In this document: piece by piece, positions 24,313-35,020 of the stretch | How the letters are laid out: each line of letters starts with the position of its first letter | How positions within the stretch are numbered: the first letter of the stretch is position 1 | From: Legionella_C dresdenensis | GTDB lineage: Bacteria; Pseudomonadota; Gammaproteobacteria; Legionellales; Legionellaceae | Assembly (NCBI RefSeq): GCF_042649825.1 | Contig: NZ_JBHSAB010000010.1 | Coordinates: forward strand, 1-64,000 | Reading direction: 5' to 3' | Length of the DNA: 64,000 bases | Program-made: the position numbers and the translations under genes | The notes under the pieces: model-generated | The model's input: the letters and a program-made list of their open reading frames with translations, nothing else | The model's database searches: none | Told to the model about the DNA's origin: nothing

Positions 24313-25707
24313 TTACGGTTCCGGGTATGGGGTTAAATTTGGTGTTATATATTCGTTAGTTTCTTTCTTAATCGTATCGCCCATCCTGGATAATTTTGTC
24401 TCATTAAAAAATAGAAAATTCCCTGTAACAGCTTTATTAACACAAATCGCGATGACATAAAAGGCAACAAGTCCAGCGATTGCAAGGGCAATATTTTTAA
24501 ATAGCCGTTGATAATTTCTATGTTTTTCAAGCGTTGGTTTGGCGGCTGCAAGCAAGTCAGCGCAATTTTTGGCAAATGTTTCATGATTAATGGTTGCTGC
24601 TTCAAAGGCATTTAGCTCTCGGCTTAAATCGTCTGCCAGTTTTCGGGAAATTGCGGCATCCTTTTTATCTAAACCATCAGCGGCGCAATACAGTCTTTGG
24701 ATTGTTGCCTTTAAAAGTATCCCAGGGGGTAAGGCAGCAATACATTTTTCCAATTCCTGCGCGGTTTGGGGATGGACGGTTTCATAAGCTTCTAATAACC
24801 TTGCAATAGAATCCATTGAACCATCGAAATTAATATTGGATACAAGCTCGCGATCCTGTTTATACCATTGGCGGTATAAACTCCCGCTGAAATGCGACTG
24901 ATCATTTAAACGCTGAAGCAAATATTGAAGCAGTGTCCTGATCTGTTCGGGATTATTGCGGTTTATTTCAGAAAGCGAATTTATCAGGTTTGTTTGGGCC
25001 AGGGCTCGTGTGTCATTTGCAATTTTACAAATTTGTTTTGCTGCACCATAAGGCGTCAAGGCAAAGCCTGGCTTTGGTTGTTCTGTAATATAACCTGCCA
25101 AATGCAGTATTTGCATAACCGAGTGCGCACAGTTATTGCGTAGTAAGTCGTATTGTGTTTCTCTAGTTGGGTAATGGGGGAAATAAGGTGTTTTTTCTGC
25201 AGCAGCTATAAAATCATGCCAGCTTTTTGGGCTTACTGGTAATTCTATACAAACAGGCGTACCGCGTACTCGCTGATTAATTTCCAATAGATAGGTGCCG
25301 CCCCAGTCAAAGAAATATTCTTGCCGTTTATAATTGGTGTGACCCTTTTTAAAGAGGTCAAAAAATGGGTGTTCAGGAGCGATAACACGGCTGCTGCAAT
25401 CCGCTTCGAAGTTTGTAGCAAGCAGGTTTAATTCCTGTTCTGACAGCGAATTCAATTCAGTTTCTTGCCATTCCCCCTCTTTATTACCATAAATAATATA
25501 TTTGTTATCCTCTTTAAATAAGATAGGAATATGATTTATTCTGGCTTCGGATTTCTGACGTTGCTCATACTTCTTACATCGATTCCTGCAGGTGTAGCGG
25601 ATACCGTGAGCTGGAACAGTGTTTTCTTGAAAGGATATTTTTACGGCGATGTGCCCGAATTTCAGCATGTTTAAGGGTGGGTAATAATAAACGGTGGCTT
25701 TTAACAT
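24313..25707 (-). CDS. Papain-like-fold protein with C-terminal membrane segment, effector candidate
   Basis: A 464-residue protein of unknown function. H19 in MLKFGHIAVKIS and C193 in YDLLRNNCAHSVMQIL are arranged as in permuted NlpC/P60-type hydrolases (LRAT, PPPDE, DUF4105 families), where His precedes Cys and the Cys follows NN. Residues 230-400 are mostly helical. Near the C-terminus comes a hydrophobic helix (IALAIAGLVAFYVIAICV) followed by NFLFFNET and a charged tail. That end resembles the end of the protein at 51332-52267. No signal peptide. By composition and neighbours it could be a Dot/Icm effector acting on peptide or thioester bonds; this is inference. Confidence 0.6.
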   Translation of the reverse strand: MLKATVYYYPPLNMLKFGHIAVKISFQENTVPAHGIRYTCRNRCKKYEQRQKSEARINHIPILFKEDNKYIIYGNKEGEWQETELNSLSEQELNLLATNFEADCSSRVIAPEHPFFDLFKKGHTNYKRQEYFFDWGGTYLLEINQRVRGTPVCIELPVSPKSWHDFIAAAEKTPYFPHYPTRETQYDLLRNNCAHSVMQILHLAGYITEQPKPGFALTPYGAAKQICKIANDTRALAQTNLINSLSEINRNNPEQIRTLLQYLLQRLNDQSHFSGSLYRQWYKQDRELVSNINFDGSMDSIARLLEAYETVHPQTAQELEKCIAALPPGILLKATIQRLYCAADGLDKKDAAISRKLADDLSRELNAFEAATINHETFAKNCADLLAAAKPTLEKHRNYQRLFKNIALAIAGLVAFYVIAICVNKAVTGNFLFFNETKLSRMGDTIKKETNEYITPNLTPYPEP

Positions 25708-25799
25708 AGTGAAATGGCATTTATTGTTTAATAATTTGTCATATTGTACTGTGTTTTGTGTTTAAGAGCAAGGAATTTACTTGGCTTTGTAACCTTTTT

Positions 25800-26036
25800 C
25801 CCTCTCCCCAACCCTCTCCCATATCGGGAGAGGGGGTATGGTGTTTTTCCCTCTCCCCAGCCCTCTCCCGTATCGGGAGAAGGTGTATGGTGTTTTCCCT
25901 CTCCCCAGCCCTCTCCCGTATCGGGAGAGGGGGTATGGTGTTTTCCCTCTCCCGATACGGGAGGGGGGTATGGTGTTTTCCTCTCCTGACACGGGAGAGG
26001 ATGTATAATGTTCCCTCTCCCGTATCGGGAGAGGGT
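25800..26036. repeat. Palindrome array A, six units of about 48 bp
   Basis: Units begin at 25800, 25849, 25897, 25945, 25980 and 26013. Typical units read CCCTCTCCCCAGCC, then a palindrome of the type CTCTCCCGTATCGGGAGAG, then a GGTATGGTGTTTT spacer. The last three are shortened. The array fills the gap between two genes on the minus strand and ends at the stop codon of the 2494-residue gene. Translations of these repeats (of SPQPSP-GEG type) are not genes. The rest of the 329-bp gap shows nothing else. Confidence 0.9.
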
Positions 26037-29000
26037 TTAAGTATGTAGCTGACCATCTGACACTAGTGTAGTACTCACTGATGATTGCGGTACTGAACTA
26101 TTCGTTTGGAAAAAACTGCCGACATAATCAACAGCGCTTTTGAGTAGCCCGGGTTGTGCTGGCTTTCGTTCCTCTGGCAGGGTGATTTTCTCAAACTCCC
26201 CCCCATCTTCAAAATGCCGCGCTACCGGATCGCTGCTGTTTGACGCCAGCAAATGCCGGAGTTGTTCATCATTGCCGTTTCGGCTATAGAGTGCGATTAA
26301 TGCATGACGGTTGGATATAATTGGATCTTTATTTTGCTCAAGCCAACGGCTGACTTCGAAGGATAAGTGGAATTTATAGGTTTCATAAAATGAATTAACC
26401 AACTCACGAGTTTTTTGTTCATTAGACTTGTCTCTGCTTAACTCAAACCGGATTAACTCGCGGTGAAGATTTTGCCAGTGACTTAATGCAGTCGGATTGC
26501 TACAGTTTTCCATAAGCTCTGCCAGAGTTTCAGTCTGAGCTGGTTCGAAAGTCGGCGGAACGGCAGCAGGCTGTCGTTTTTCATGGGGAGCCGCTTTATG
26601 TTTCTCAAACGGCTGGACAATTTGTGGCGCTTTGGGAGTAAAAAATCCCTGCCAGCCGTAAAATCCAAGCCGTTGCCACCACAGTGACCAAGAGAGAAAC
26701 CAGCCTTTTTGCTGGCTTAGCGACAATTCAAATTTGGCTTCCGCTATAGCGGCTTTCACTAATTTGAGTTCTTCGGAATTTGGCTTAAGTGATTTACCGG
26801 CTTCTAAAGCGAGGTTGATGAAATCGCTATAACTTAATTGTTTTGCCAGACGTTGCAGTAATGTTTTTCCATTATAAGCAAGAAGCGTTGCTGTTAATAT
26901 ACCATTCAATAAATGATTATGATCGGTAAAACAATCGAAAATAACCCGGCGTTGCAGTTCAGGAACTTGAGTATAGCCAGTTAATTGCGCCAACATCTGA
27001 AAATAGGGTTGGGCCTGGCCGTTAGCCTGAAGCAGACTGAAATATTCTCCGATAAATTTTTTCAACTTCTGCTCATTGCCGCTATAAAACAGCAGAAAAT
27101 AATTAAAGGTTGAAATCTGATCATAATCCTTACTGACCGCCGAAATTGGCGAATTATCCTGACAAAGGTGATTAAATGTAACGGTTTTGATCACTGCTTT
27201 AAAAGTGTTAATCACCTGATTACCTTTAGGGAGTATAATCGGCTTGTTAATACAGGTCAGATTCAACTGGCCGTCATCATAAAACAGGGAAAAATCGCCT
27301 TGAGCCGCGCAGCTGCTGACATAATCGCCAGTCAGCTCTCCGATAGTTGTGTGTACCGGGGCAAACTGGCTGTGCTCACTGAGCCGGCTTAACAGGAAAA
27401 TGGTTTGGGTATCGAGCTTCATATCCTTTTTTTTGACAATACGGATGAATTCGCAGATGCAGTCAGCGAGGTTAGTCTGGCCATGTAAAAAGCGTTTGAT
27501 TGCATAGACAAGGTGCGACTCCTGAACTGTAGTCAGATTTAAAAAGAAATGCGGATTATGCTCAAGCAATGATTGATAAATTGGATGGTTAGGATTTTGA
27601 GCCAACAGATTTTTAAGCAGTACAGGATATTTATCAGCAATAACAGCTAGCCCAAGATGGGCATTGGGCATAGTTGCGAAGTTAGCCAGCCAGTAATTGA
27701 CAACTTTTTCTTTTTCGCTTCCCAGGCGATTAAAGAGAATTTCCAGTCTGGCCTTATTAAACAATGAGAAGTGCCTGACAGAACAAAACAGACTGGCGGC
27801 GGCTTCGGGATTGAGCTGGTTTAACATGGCGTCATTGACAAGCTGTGGCGGCAATGCTCGTATTAGCGGCGTCAGGCGCGGTCTGAGTGCGTTTTGCCCG
27901 CTTGCGATATCTCTGATAAAACTGTTTTTACCAAGGTTATCGATATAATCGTTTCTGCAAAGCAAGTGAGCGGCGAAACAGCCTCTTATCGTGGGATCAG
28001 TGATACAGGATAAAGCGATAACATCATTTGCGGTAATCATATTGGATGCCAGCAGCTTGATAAGCTGTTCCGGATTGCTGATAATCGCTGACTGGTATTT
28101 CTCAAATTTCAGCGCCTTGGTTAATAAGTCGGTTTTATTCGTTTCCGGTAATTTAAACTGTTCAATTAACCACTCCCAGCTGCCGCACATTATTTTAGCT
28201 TCACTATCGATATCCTGATGGGCAGCTACCTTGCCAAGCAGCCATTTGCTTTTTTCTTTCGGAATAGCGGCATTCTGTAATTTGCTATATAACGCGGGCA
28301 ATTGATTATGCTTTGCCGTTTGATCAATTAATTTTCCCATCCAGAGTTCCTGCTCGGGGTGGATATCGCCGGTTTGCTGTAACCAGAGTGCGGCGCCTTC
28401 GGCAAAAGTGCCTGGATTACCACTAAGCAATGCTGATTGCGCCAGACTGTGGTAATAAACCTGGGGTTGATCAAGCAATACATGCGAGTCGAGTTTCTTC
28501 AGATAATGGAGAGCATGGCTTTTAGTAAGGTCACGCACGCCAGCCAGCAGCTCTTTGGTTTCCAGCTGATTATTTGCTGCCAGCAGGCTGGCATCGGCGC
28601 AAAACAGGGCGCGTCCTGTTGTGGATAACATGGCGCTGGATTTTTTCCACTCACGCAGTTCTGCTACAGGTTCAATATAAAACTGTATGTGCTGGATCAA
28701 TAACGATTGTTTCAGCGTATAGCGATTAGTTTCTGAGGCGCTGGCAAGTAAGGGTTGGCAGAAGGTATTCCAGGCTGAGCCGGCAAAATAATAGAGCAAT
28801 TCTTTATAGGGTTCCGGATCTCGCAATGCAGCAGTGATAACCGCTGTCGCCATGGTTTCTGATAATGGGATCTTTCTTGCAGGTATTAAACGGTTGAGGC
28901 AGCTCAACAATTGATCCCCCAACGGATTGACAGAAGCCAGGGCTGGAAGATAGCTATTCAGACAGTGAGCCAAATCACTTGTAGAGAGTCCACTGCTCTG

Positions 29001-32000
29001 TTGTTGTAATTCTTCAAGCCGGCCGCTATCCTGAGAGTTGTTATGATAACAGAATGCTTGGCGCCGCAGGCTATTAAACTGACTTTCAAGTATTTGCCGC
29101 CTGTTTTCAAGTTCCTGCATTTCTGACTCGAACCATTCAACATCGTATTGGCCGCTTGTTTCTTCTGGCAATAAAAATTTTGTTATATCGTTGTGGCCTT
29201 TTGCTTTGCATTCGATAACCAAGCGAAGTAATTTGGCCAGTTGCTTTAATCCTGCCCATTCAAGAATGGGTAAAATGTCGGCGTCTGGTGTGTTTTGCTT
29301 AAAGATTGTGATAAAAGAAGCCAGATCTTTTGATGAGCCTGCTTGACTATAAGTCCTGGTAAAGGCTGTGTATGCGGCCAGTTTTTTCCGAGCGGCAGTA
29401 ATCTCTTGAAAAAGCGCCCTGGCAGGGAGGGCAGAAACAAGTTGGGTGAGCAGTTCGTCATTCAGGTATTTGCTTGCAAGGCTGAAAAAACAAAAATTGA
29501 TCAATTGGCTTTGAAGTAAGTGGTGTTTTAGCAAGTCCTGGCTGGTTAATGCAAACTGTAATAATTGCTTTGCCCGCTCTGCCAGAATAGCTTCGGCAGC
29601 AGTATGCGAATTGTGAGTCATATTTAATGCCCGTGCAAGCTCTGCTCTGCCGACAGTTGTCGGATTTAATGACAGTAATTGCCTTGTGCCGGCGCCGGCA
29701 AACTGACGGATCAGATTATGCTCGCGCTGATAGCTTTGGCAGGCGGATGCTATCAACTCACTATGTTCTGGGATATTTACTGATTCAAGGTATTTTTGCG
29801 CCAGCTCACCAAGCTCGTGAAGGCGTTTAGCTAGTGCCGAACGAAAATCGCTTGCCCTCAAGTAATCAACGATTTCCCGATAAAGAGCAGTTTTATTAAT
29901 GATATCTGAGACGGCGTTGCCTCCAGCTGAAGTAAACTCATGATGAACACCCAGCAGTACTTGAGAAATTAACGGCAGGCATACAATCCACGAGGACGAA
30001 GCCAGGATTTGGGATGGATTGTTTTGATAATCGGTCAGTGGTTTAAAAAAAACGGGTAAATGTTGCGCATCAATTAAAAATTGCAATTGATTATATATTA
30101 TTCCTTGTTGAGCAGCGGGCTCAAACGATTCAATAAAACGTAAATCGATTCTCCCTTTCTGCCAGGGATTAAGTAAACCGCTCTCTGCCAGTTTATGGAG
30201 AAAATTACCTTTAGTCAGCGTTATTGGCGATTCAGGGTTTTTAAGGTAGTTAATCAGCATCTGATAGTAGCCGGGAGCATGACTAAGCGCCCGCTTCAAA
30301 CCCTCTTGGGCATGGCCCGCGGCATAATTTGCCAACATGGCGAGTGCCTGAACGCTGAGTTTTATCTGTCCAAACCAATTTTCCGGCGGTATTTTTGCTC
30401 TTGCCAGATAATTAAACAGTAACTGGGTGAATGATAATTTGGCCGCGATATCAGGTTGACCGCATAATATTCGATAGAGTTGTTCCGAAGAGGTAATTTT
30501 TGCCAGCAGCTCATCTCGAATGGATTGCGGGAGTTTACCAAAATCAGGGTGGCGCATCAGATAATCGGTGTAGCGTTCCTGTCCGGGTTGTTGCAGATAG
30601 AGTTGATAAATGGCAGTGATGGGCAATGATTTGGTAATAGATGTTAGCGCATCGTGTTGAATTTCCTGCAGTGATGACGCCTTCAGCAATTGCTCGGCAA
30701 CGGCCGCCCGATTTTGAGGGGTGAGCCTGTCAAACAGCATAAGGTATTGCACATAACTCATAGCAGGCGGCAGGATTAATAATTTTTTAAGCATTTCCTG
30801 AAAATCGCGCGCAGCCAGCAAATGCGTATTAAAGGAAAAATTAATCCCTTTTAACAAAATATGGGTTAATTGCTGGAACAGGATTTCGTTTTCACGAGGG
30901 TCCTCCAGACAGGATAAAAACAGCCTGCCAAACAACGGTTCGTTAAATAGCCCTTCCAGCCAGTCTGGATGATGCAGGATTAAAGACAGAAACTGCCCTT
31001 TACATGCAATGGCAAGCTCTGTTTCATGAGCAATAATATTGAGAAACATTTGCATGATTTGCCTAATCAGCGGTAAATCATGCGCTGTTGTCAGCGGCAA
31101 AGGTAATAATACCGAAATAAGGCCGATGAAACTTCGGATCGGCAATCGGGTTGTGAACAGGAGAGGAATTGTCCGGTTGATAAAATCCTGTTTTGCCTGA
31201 TCATCTGCCAGGCTGTTTAAAATGGCTTGCCCCAGGTCGAACTGCTGATTGTCACGGCAGTTTAAGCGATATAACTCAGGCAAATAATCTTTCAGGCAGG
31301 GGAGAGCGCACAGCTGTTCAAGAAAATCTGCCTTTTGCGGTAAAGTATGGAGTAACTCATTTAATGCGTTGACATCAGGATGCTGGTGGGCCATGAGCAA
31401 AGGCAGCCAAGAGGCAAAGCGGGCGACAAGCGTTTTATCATCCAGAACGCTGGCCAGAGCGCTGAGATCACTTACTGTCAGTTCGGGTAGTGTGCTGCTG
31501 AAATGGTTAAGCGAGGCGATCAGTTGGCCAAGCCGAGGTTTAATCATTTCATTCTGATAGTTATTTCTGGCCGCAATTACTGCTTTGATAAAGCTTGTCG
31601 TTTTACTCGCGTCCTGAAGATTGAGACACTCTGAAATTTTAAGCCAGTTACTTTCTGTTTCAACCTGCAAGGAGTATGGCAGGATACCAACATAGACTGC
31701 TTCAGGTGTGGAAATAAGAGCCTGCGCTTTAATTTGGGTTAAATATAATGCACTTTGAGCCGGATCTTTATCCCGCACCTGACATGCTACGGTAGCTAGC
31801 AAATTATCAAAATAATCCGGCTGACCTAATAGTTTAATGAACGATTGCCATGTCGGCTGATCAGAGGATTGGGCTAGTAAACTCATCAGGGAGTTTTGCA
31901 GTGCCTGATAATTTTGTTTGCCATTGACTTGCAGTTTAGCTGCCGCAGATTCAATATTTTTAAGGAGAGTAGCCAGTTTTTGAGGGTCTGAGCGAAAATG

Positions 32001-33521
32001 ATATATTAAGTTATGTACAATCTGAGCGTAATCACTAATCTTAGTCATATTAAGCACCCTGATAAAATAAATCTCATTTGTTATGTACCAATTTCTGACT
32101 GGTTCGCACAGCTCGGCAAAACAACCTGGCCGGAGTAACAATGCCTGAATCAATTCGGAGCTATGATCGTGCTCAATCCATTGATGAATGGCGTCATTTG
32201 CGGCTTTACTTTTCAGGCGGGAACAAAAATGAAGCAATAACGCATCAAATATGGGGCGGTACAGCGGGTTCTCGCTGCTTTTTTGCAGCAACAAGTGAAG
32301 TAATTCCAACAGTTTCTGATCCGGAATGATTGTTAAATTGATCAGCAATAACTGATGGAGCGTGTAATTGTTAAGGATTAAGAAAATGAGGCTGTCAGCA
32401 TTTTGCAACCTGTGAGTCAGGATGAGGGCATACTGGGAGGCAGGTGCTTGCAAACGTTGCATATAACAGCATAATTCCGAGATGAAGGAATCGGATAATG
32501 GTGTGGCAATGGCGATAATTTCATCAGGCTTTGATTGTTTGAGTAATTGATAATAATGAGGAATAAGCAGATTAATTGAGCAGCCTGCCTTCATCAGTTC
32601 GCTCAGCCAGAGTGCTTGTGTGTGTTTATGTATCGCTAACTGGCTGCAAATACGCGTAATCAGGTCCGGGTAGTTAAGTAGTTTAGCGCTTAATTCAGTA
32701 AAAAATGACGGCTGCCCCGGTTGCAGCATGGTTTCCTTGAGGCGGGAGAAATAACTGTCTGCCAACTGGATTTTCGCATGCTCGGGCTGCTGATAAATTG
32801 TTGTCATAAAAGCAAGAAATTCAAGCAGTTGCTGGTTATTAAAACTTGCTAATAATAAGCCGGATACTGATTTGTTAAGATAGGCGCTCCCGGTTAAGTA
32901 ACTTTTGGCAAGGGTGCGCTCAGGCGAGTCATTAGAAATTAATTGCTGAAGGACTTTCGAGTCTGATTCGTGATCTTTATAAAGCCTGTCGATGAATTGG
33001 ACGATAGCCAGCGGATTGCCAGTATGATGATTAGCGATATAGCGTTGTATCAGCCGGGATCTATCAACGCCCGGCTGTTCGAACAACCAGTGCAATGCAT
33101 CATGAGCCAGCCGATTAAATTGGCTGTCATTCCAGTCATAGTGGCCCTTACTGTCAAGCAGCTCATTAATCAGCGCCGTTTTTCTTTCGGAATTTTCTTC
33201 TGCCATGTGGATTCGGGTGAGCATTAGCAGATTGGCAAGTTCGGGATTTTGAATGACCAGATTGCGATAAGTTTCCTGAGTTTGTGCGGCTCTCGCCGCT
33301 AACTCAATAAGCAGGCGGCGGAAATTAGCCAGATGAGTTTGGCGAAGTCCAATCGAATGCTTATCTTCCTGATTGGCATACAGGGCTGCTGTTTCCCTGA
33401 ATTTGAATAATAGTTTCGTTATTTTTCCGAGACGGCATTTACGTAATTCCGCAATTTGCTTCTCGTTTAGTTTTTCTAAGGGAAGATCCGCCAGCAGTTC
33501 ATCTACTATGTCAGCAGCCAT
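26037..33521 (-). CDS. Giant helical-repeat protein (2494 residues), effector candidate
   Basis: One uninterrupted frame of 7.5 kb with a strong ribosome binding site (AAGGAG, 6-7 bases before the ATG). No signal peptide and no clear transmembrane helix. Almost all of it looks like short amphipathic helices, rich in Leu, Ala and Gln, as in HEAT- or TPR-like superhelical proteins. A charged coiled-coil-like stretch (ESEMQELENRRQILESQ) is near residue 1470. An aromatic patch (WFLSWSLWWQRLGFYGWQGFF) starts at about 2274. The last 25 residues are Ser/Thr-rich (TNSSVPQSSVSTT). No enzymatic motif recognised. Size, lack of export signal and C-terminus suggest a Dot/Icm substrate, without proof. Confidence 0.65.
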   Translation of the reverse strand: MAADIVDELLADLPLEKLNEKQIAELRKCRLGKITKLLFKFRETAALYANQEDKHSIGLRQTHLANFRRLLIELAARAAQTQETYRNLVIQNPELANLLMLTRIHMAEENSERKTALINELLDSKGHYDWNDSQFNRLAHDALHWLFEQPGVDRSRLIQRYIANHHTGNPLAIVQFIDRLYKDHESDSKVLQQLISNDSPERTLAKSYLTGSAYLNKSVSGLLLASFNNQQLLEFLAFMTTIYQQPEHAKIQLADSYFSRLKETMLQPGQPSFFTELSAKLLNYPDLITRICSQLAIHKHTQALWLSELMKAGCSINLLIPHYYQLLKQSKPDEIIAIATPLSDSFISELCCYMQRLQAPASQYALILTHRLQNADSLIFLILNNYTLHQLLLINLTIIPDQKLLELLHLLLQKSSENPLYRPIFDALLLHFCSRLKSKAANDAIHQWIEHDHSSELIQALLLRPGCFAELCEPVRNWYITNEIYFIRVLNMTKISDYAQIVHNLIYHFRSDPQKLATLLKNIESAAAKLQVNGKQNYQALQNSLMSLLAQSSDQPTWQSFIKLLGQPDYFDNLLATVACQVRDKDPAQSALYLTQIKAQALISTPEAVYVGILPYSLQVETESNWLKISECLNLQDASKTTSFIKAVIAARNNYQNEMIKPRLGQLIASLNHFSSTLPELTVSDLSALASVLDDKTLVARFASWLPLLMAHQHPDVNALNELLHTLPQKADFLEQLCALPCLKDYLPELYRLNCRDNQQFDLGQAILNSLADDQAKQDFINRTIPLLFTTRLPIRSFIGLISVLLPLPLTTAHDLPLIRQIMQMFLNIIAHETELAIACKGQFLSLILHHPDWLEGLFNEPLFGRLFLSCLEDPRENEILFQQLTHILLKGINFSFNTHLLAARDFQEMLKKLLILPPAMSYVQYLMLFDRLTPQNRAAVAEQLLKASSLQEIQHDALTSITKSLPITAIYQLYLQQPGQERYTDYLMRHPDFGKLPQSIRDELLAKITSSEQLYRILCGQPDIAAKLSFTQLLFNYLARAKIPPENWFGQIKLSVQALAMLANYAAGHAQEGLKRALSHAPGYYQMLINYLKNPESPITLTKGNFLHKLAESGLLNPWQKGRIDLRFIESFEPAAQQGIIYNQLQFLIDAQHLPVFFKPLTDYQNNPSQILASSSWIVCLPLISQVLLGVHHEFTSAGGNAVSDIINKTALYREIVDYLRASDFRSALAKRLHELGELAQKYLESVNIPEHSELIASACQSYQREHNLIRQFAGAGTRQLLSLNPTTVGRAELARALNMTHNSHTAAEAILAERAKQLLQFALTSQDLLKHHLLQSQLINFCFFSLASKYLNDELLTQLVSALPARALFQEITAARKKLAAYTAFTRTYSQAGSSKDLASFITIFKQNTPDADILPILEWAGLKQLAKLLRLVIECKAKGHNDITKFLLPEETSGQYDVEWFESEMQELENRRQILESQFNSLRRQAFCYHNNSQDSGRLEELQQQSSGLSTSDLAHCLNSYLPALASVNPLGDQLLSCLNRLIPARKIPLSETMATAVITAALRDPEPYKELLYYFAGSAWNTFCQPLLASASETNRYTLKQSLLIQHIQFYIEPVAELREWKKSSAMLSTTGRALFCADASLLAANNQLETKELLAGVRDLTKSHALHYLKKLDSHVLLDQPQVYYHSLAQSALLSGNPGTFAEGAALWLQQTGDIHPEQELWMGKLIDQTAKHNQLPALYSKLQNAAIPKEKSKWLLGKVAAHQDIDSEAKIMCGSWEWLIEQFKLPETNKTDLLTKALKFEKYQSAIISNPEQLIKLLASNMITANDVIALSCITDPTIRGCFAAHLLCRNDYIDNLGKNSFIRDIASGQNALRPRLTPLIRALPPQLVNDAMLNQLNPEAAASLFCSVRHFSLFNKARLEILFNRLGSEKEKVVNYWLANFATMPNAHLGLAVIADKYPVLLKNLLAQNPNHPIYQSLLEHNPHFFLNLTTVQESHLVYAIKRFLHGQTNLADCICEFIRIVKKKDMKLDTQTIFLLSRLSEHSQFAPVHTTIGELTGDYVSSCAAQGDFSLFYDDGQLNLTCINKPIILPKGNQVINTFKAVIKTVTFNHLCQDNSPISAVSKDYDQISTFNYFLLFYSGNEQKLKKFIGEYFSLLQANGQAQPYFQMLAQLTGYTQVPELQRRVIFDCFTDHNHLLNGILTATLLAYNGKTLLQRLAKQLSYSDFINLALEAGKSLKPNSEELKLVKAAIAEAKFELSLSQQKGWFLSWSLWWQRLGFYGWQGFFTPKAPQIVQPFEKHKAAPHEKRQPAAVPPTFEPAQTETLAELMENCSNPTALSHWQNLHRELIRFELSRDKSNEQKTRELVNSFYETYKFHLSFEVSRWLEQNKDPIISNRHALIALYSRNGNDEQLRHLLASNSSDPVARHFEDGGEFEKITLPEERKPAQPGLLKSAVDYVGSFFQTNSSVPQSSVSTTLVSDGQLHT

Positions 33522-33552
33522 GCAAAACTCCTTGTAAAATCAATATTTCAGG

Positions 33553-35001
33553 CTATTTCTGCCAAAATCCTCGGGTGAATAGAATGAGCAGGGAAAATAT
33601 TTCCAGCCGGCCTGCGATCATGGCGAAAATTAATACCCATTTACTTCCCTGGTTTAAATTGGCAAAGTTTGTACTGATTGCGCCAATTCCAGCGCCAGCA
33701 TTGGACAACCCGGCAATAATGGCTGAAAAGGATGTGATAAAATCATTGCCCAAGGCCATAAACACAATCACTAACAATAGATATAAACCGATATACGCAG
33801 AAATAAAAGCCCACATCGATTGCAAAATCTGTTCAGGCAGACAGTGTCGGCCAAATTTAAGCGGTGCGATGGCATGAGGATGGAGCAGACGAGTCATTTC
33901 GCGTTTGCCCTGTTTGAAAATAAGTAACGCCCGTATTATTTTAATTCCGCCGCTGGTTGAGGCAGCGCAACCGCCAATCAAGGCAAGTAAAACAATAAGC
34001 AATGGCAGGAAAGTAGGCCAGCTGCCAAATGTTTCTGAAGTAAAACCGGTAGTTGTTGCCATGGAAATGACATTAAACAGGCTTTTAACTACGGTATGAT
34101 GATTGGCTTTAAAAAAGCCATAGCAGATAAGGCATACCGCAACCGTGGCGGTTGCGAAAAAAAGAAAGCCGATATAGCAGCGGAATTCTTCATCTTGCCA
34201 ATAGTGTTTTAATGAGCGTTTTTTAAAGGTAAAAAAATGCAGGGCAAAACTGGTTCCGCCGAGCAGCATAAAAAGGCTGGCGACCAGTTCAATGCTGCTG
34301 CTGTGATAATAGGCAAAGCTGTTATCGTGCATTGAGAAGCCGCCAGTCGAAACAGTAGCAAAACTTTCTCCCAGCGCGTCAAACCAGTCCATGCCACAAC
34401 CCCAGTAGCCCAGCATGCAGAGCAGGGTCAGCAATACATAAATTGACCATAATGCTTTTGCGGTCTGGGCTATGCGCGGCGTAAGCTTGCTGTCTTTCAT
34501 GGGACCCGGTGTTTCCGCCCGGTAAAGCTGCATGCCTCCAACGCCGAGCATGGGTAAGATAGCCACCGCGAGTACGACAATACCCATTCCGCCCAAAAAT
34601 TGTAACTGTTGGCGGTAGAACAATAATGCGCTGGGTAAGCCCTCCAAATGCCTGATTGCGCTTGCCCCTGTTGATGTAAAACCTGATACTGATTCAAATA
34701 TGGCATCGGTGACAGTGTGTTGAGTCAAATTAAAAATAAACGGTAAGGAGGCAAAAAAACACAGCACAAACCAAAACAGCGTAACCAGTAAAAAGCCGTC
34801 ACGCACTTTTAATTCCTGACGTTGATTACGGCAACATAGCCACAATAATGCGCCAGTAATAAAAGTGCAGCCAAATGCCGCTATGAATGAACGCCCGGTT
34901 TGCTCGTAAAAAATAAAATTAATGATAAGCGGGCTCAGCATGCTCACACTGAACATCATGAGCAAAATGCCAAGCAGGCGGAAAATCGTTTTAATCTGCA
35001 T
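33553..35001 (-). CDS. trkH: Trk-type potassium uptake channel TrkH
   Basis: TrkH is the membrane channel of the Trk potassium system, gated by the TrkA ring. The 482-residue product has four pore repeats, each with a selectivity-filter sequence: TSTGASA, VSTGGFS, TTTGFTS and SNAGAGIG. The length is standard. It lies 19 bp after trkA on the same strand, so dapF, trkA and trkH form one transcription unit. Confidence 0.95.
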   Translation of the reverse strand: MQIKTIFRLLGILLMMFSVSMLSPLIINFIFYEQTGRSFIAAFGCTFITGALLWLCCRNQRQELKVRDGFLLVTLFWFVLCFFASLPFIFNLTQHTVTDAIFESVSGFTSTGASAIRHLEGLPSALLFYRQQLQFLGGMGIVVLAVAILPMLGVGGMQLYRAETPGPMKDSKLTPRIAQTAKALWSIYVLLTLLCMLGYWGCGMDWFDALGESFATVSTGGFSMHDNSFAYYHSSSIELVASLFMLLGGTSFALHFFTFKKRSLKHYWQDEEFRCYIGFLFFATATVAVCLICYGFFKANHHTVVKSLFNVISMATTTGFTSETFGSWPTFLPLLIVLLALIGGCAASTSGGIKIIRALLIFKQGKREMTRLLHPHAIAPLKFGRHCLPEQILQSMWAFISAYIGLYLLLVIVFMALGNDFITSFSAIIAGLSNAGAGIGAISTNFANLNQGSKWVLIFAMIAGRLEIFSLLILFTRGFWQK

Positions 35002-35020
35002 CGCACGGCCCCCTTCTACG

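Noticed and set aside
25744..26056. Short proline-, serine- and glycine-rich proteins over array A on both strands
   Set aside because: Translations of palindromic repeats in several frames; no codon-level signal and no start site.
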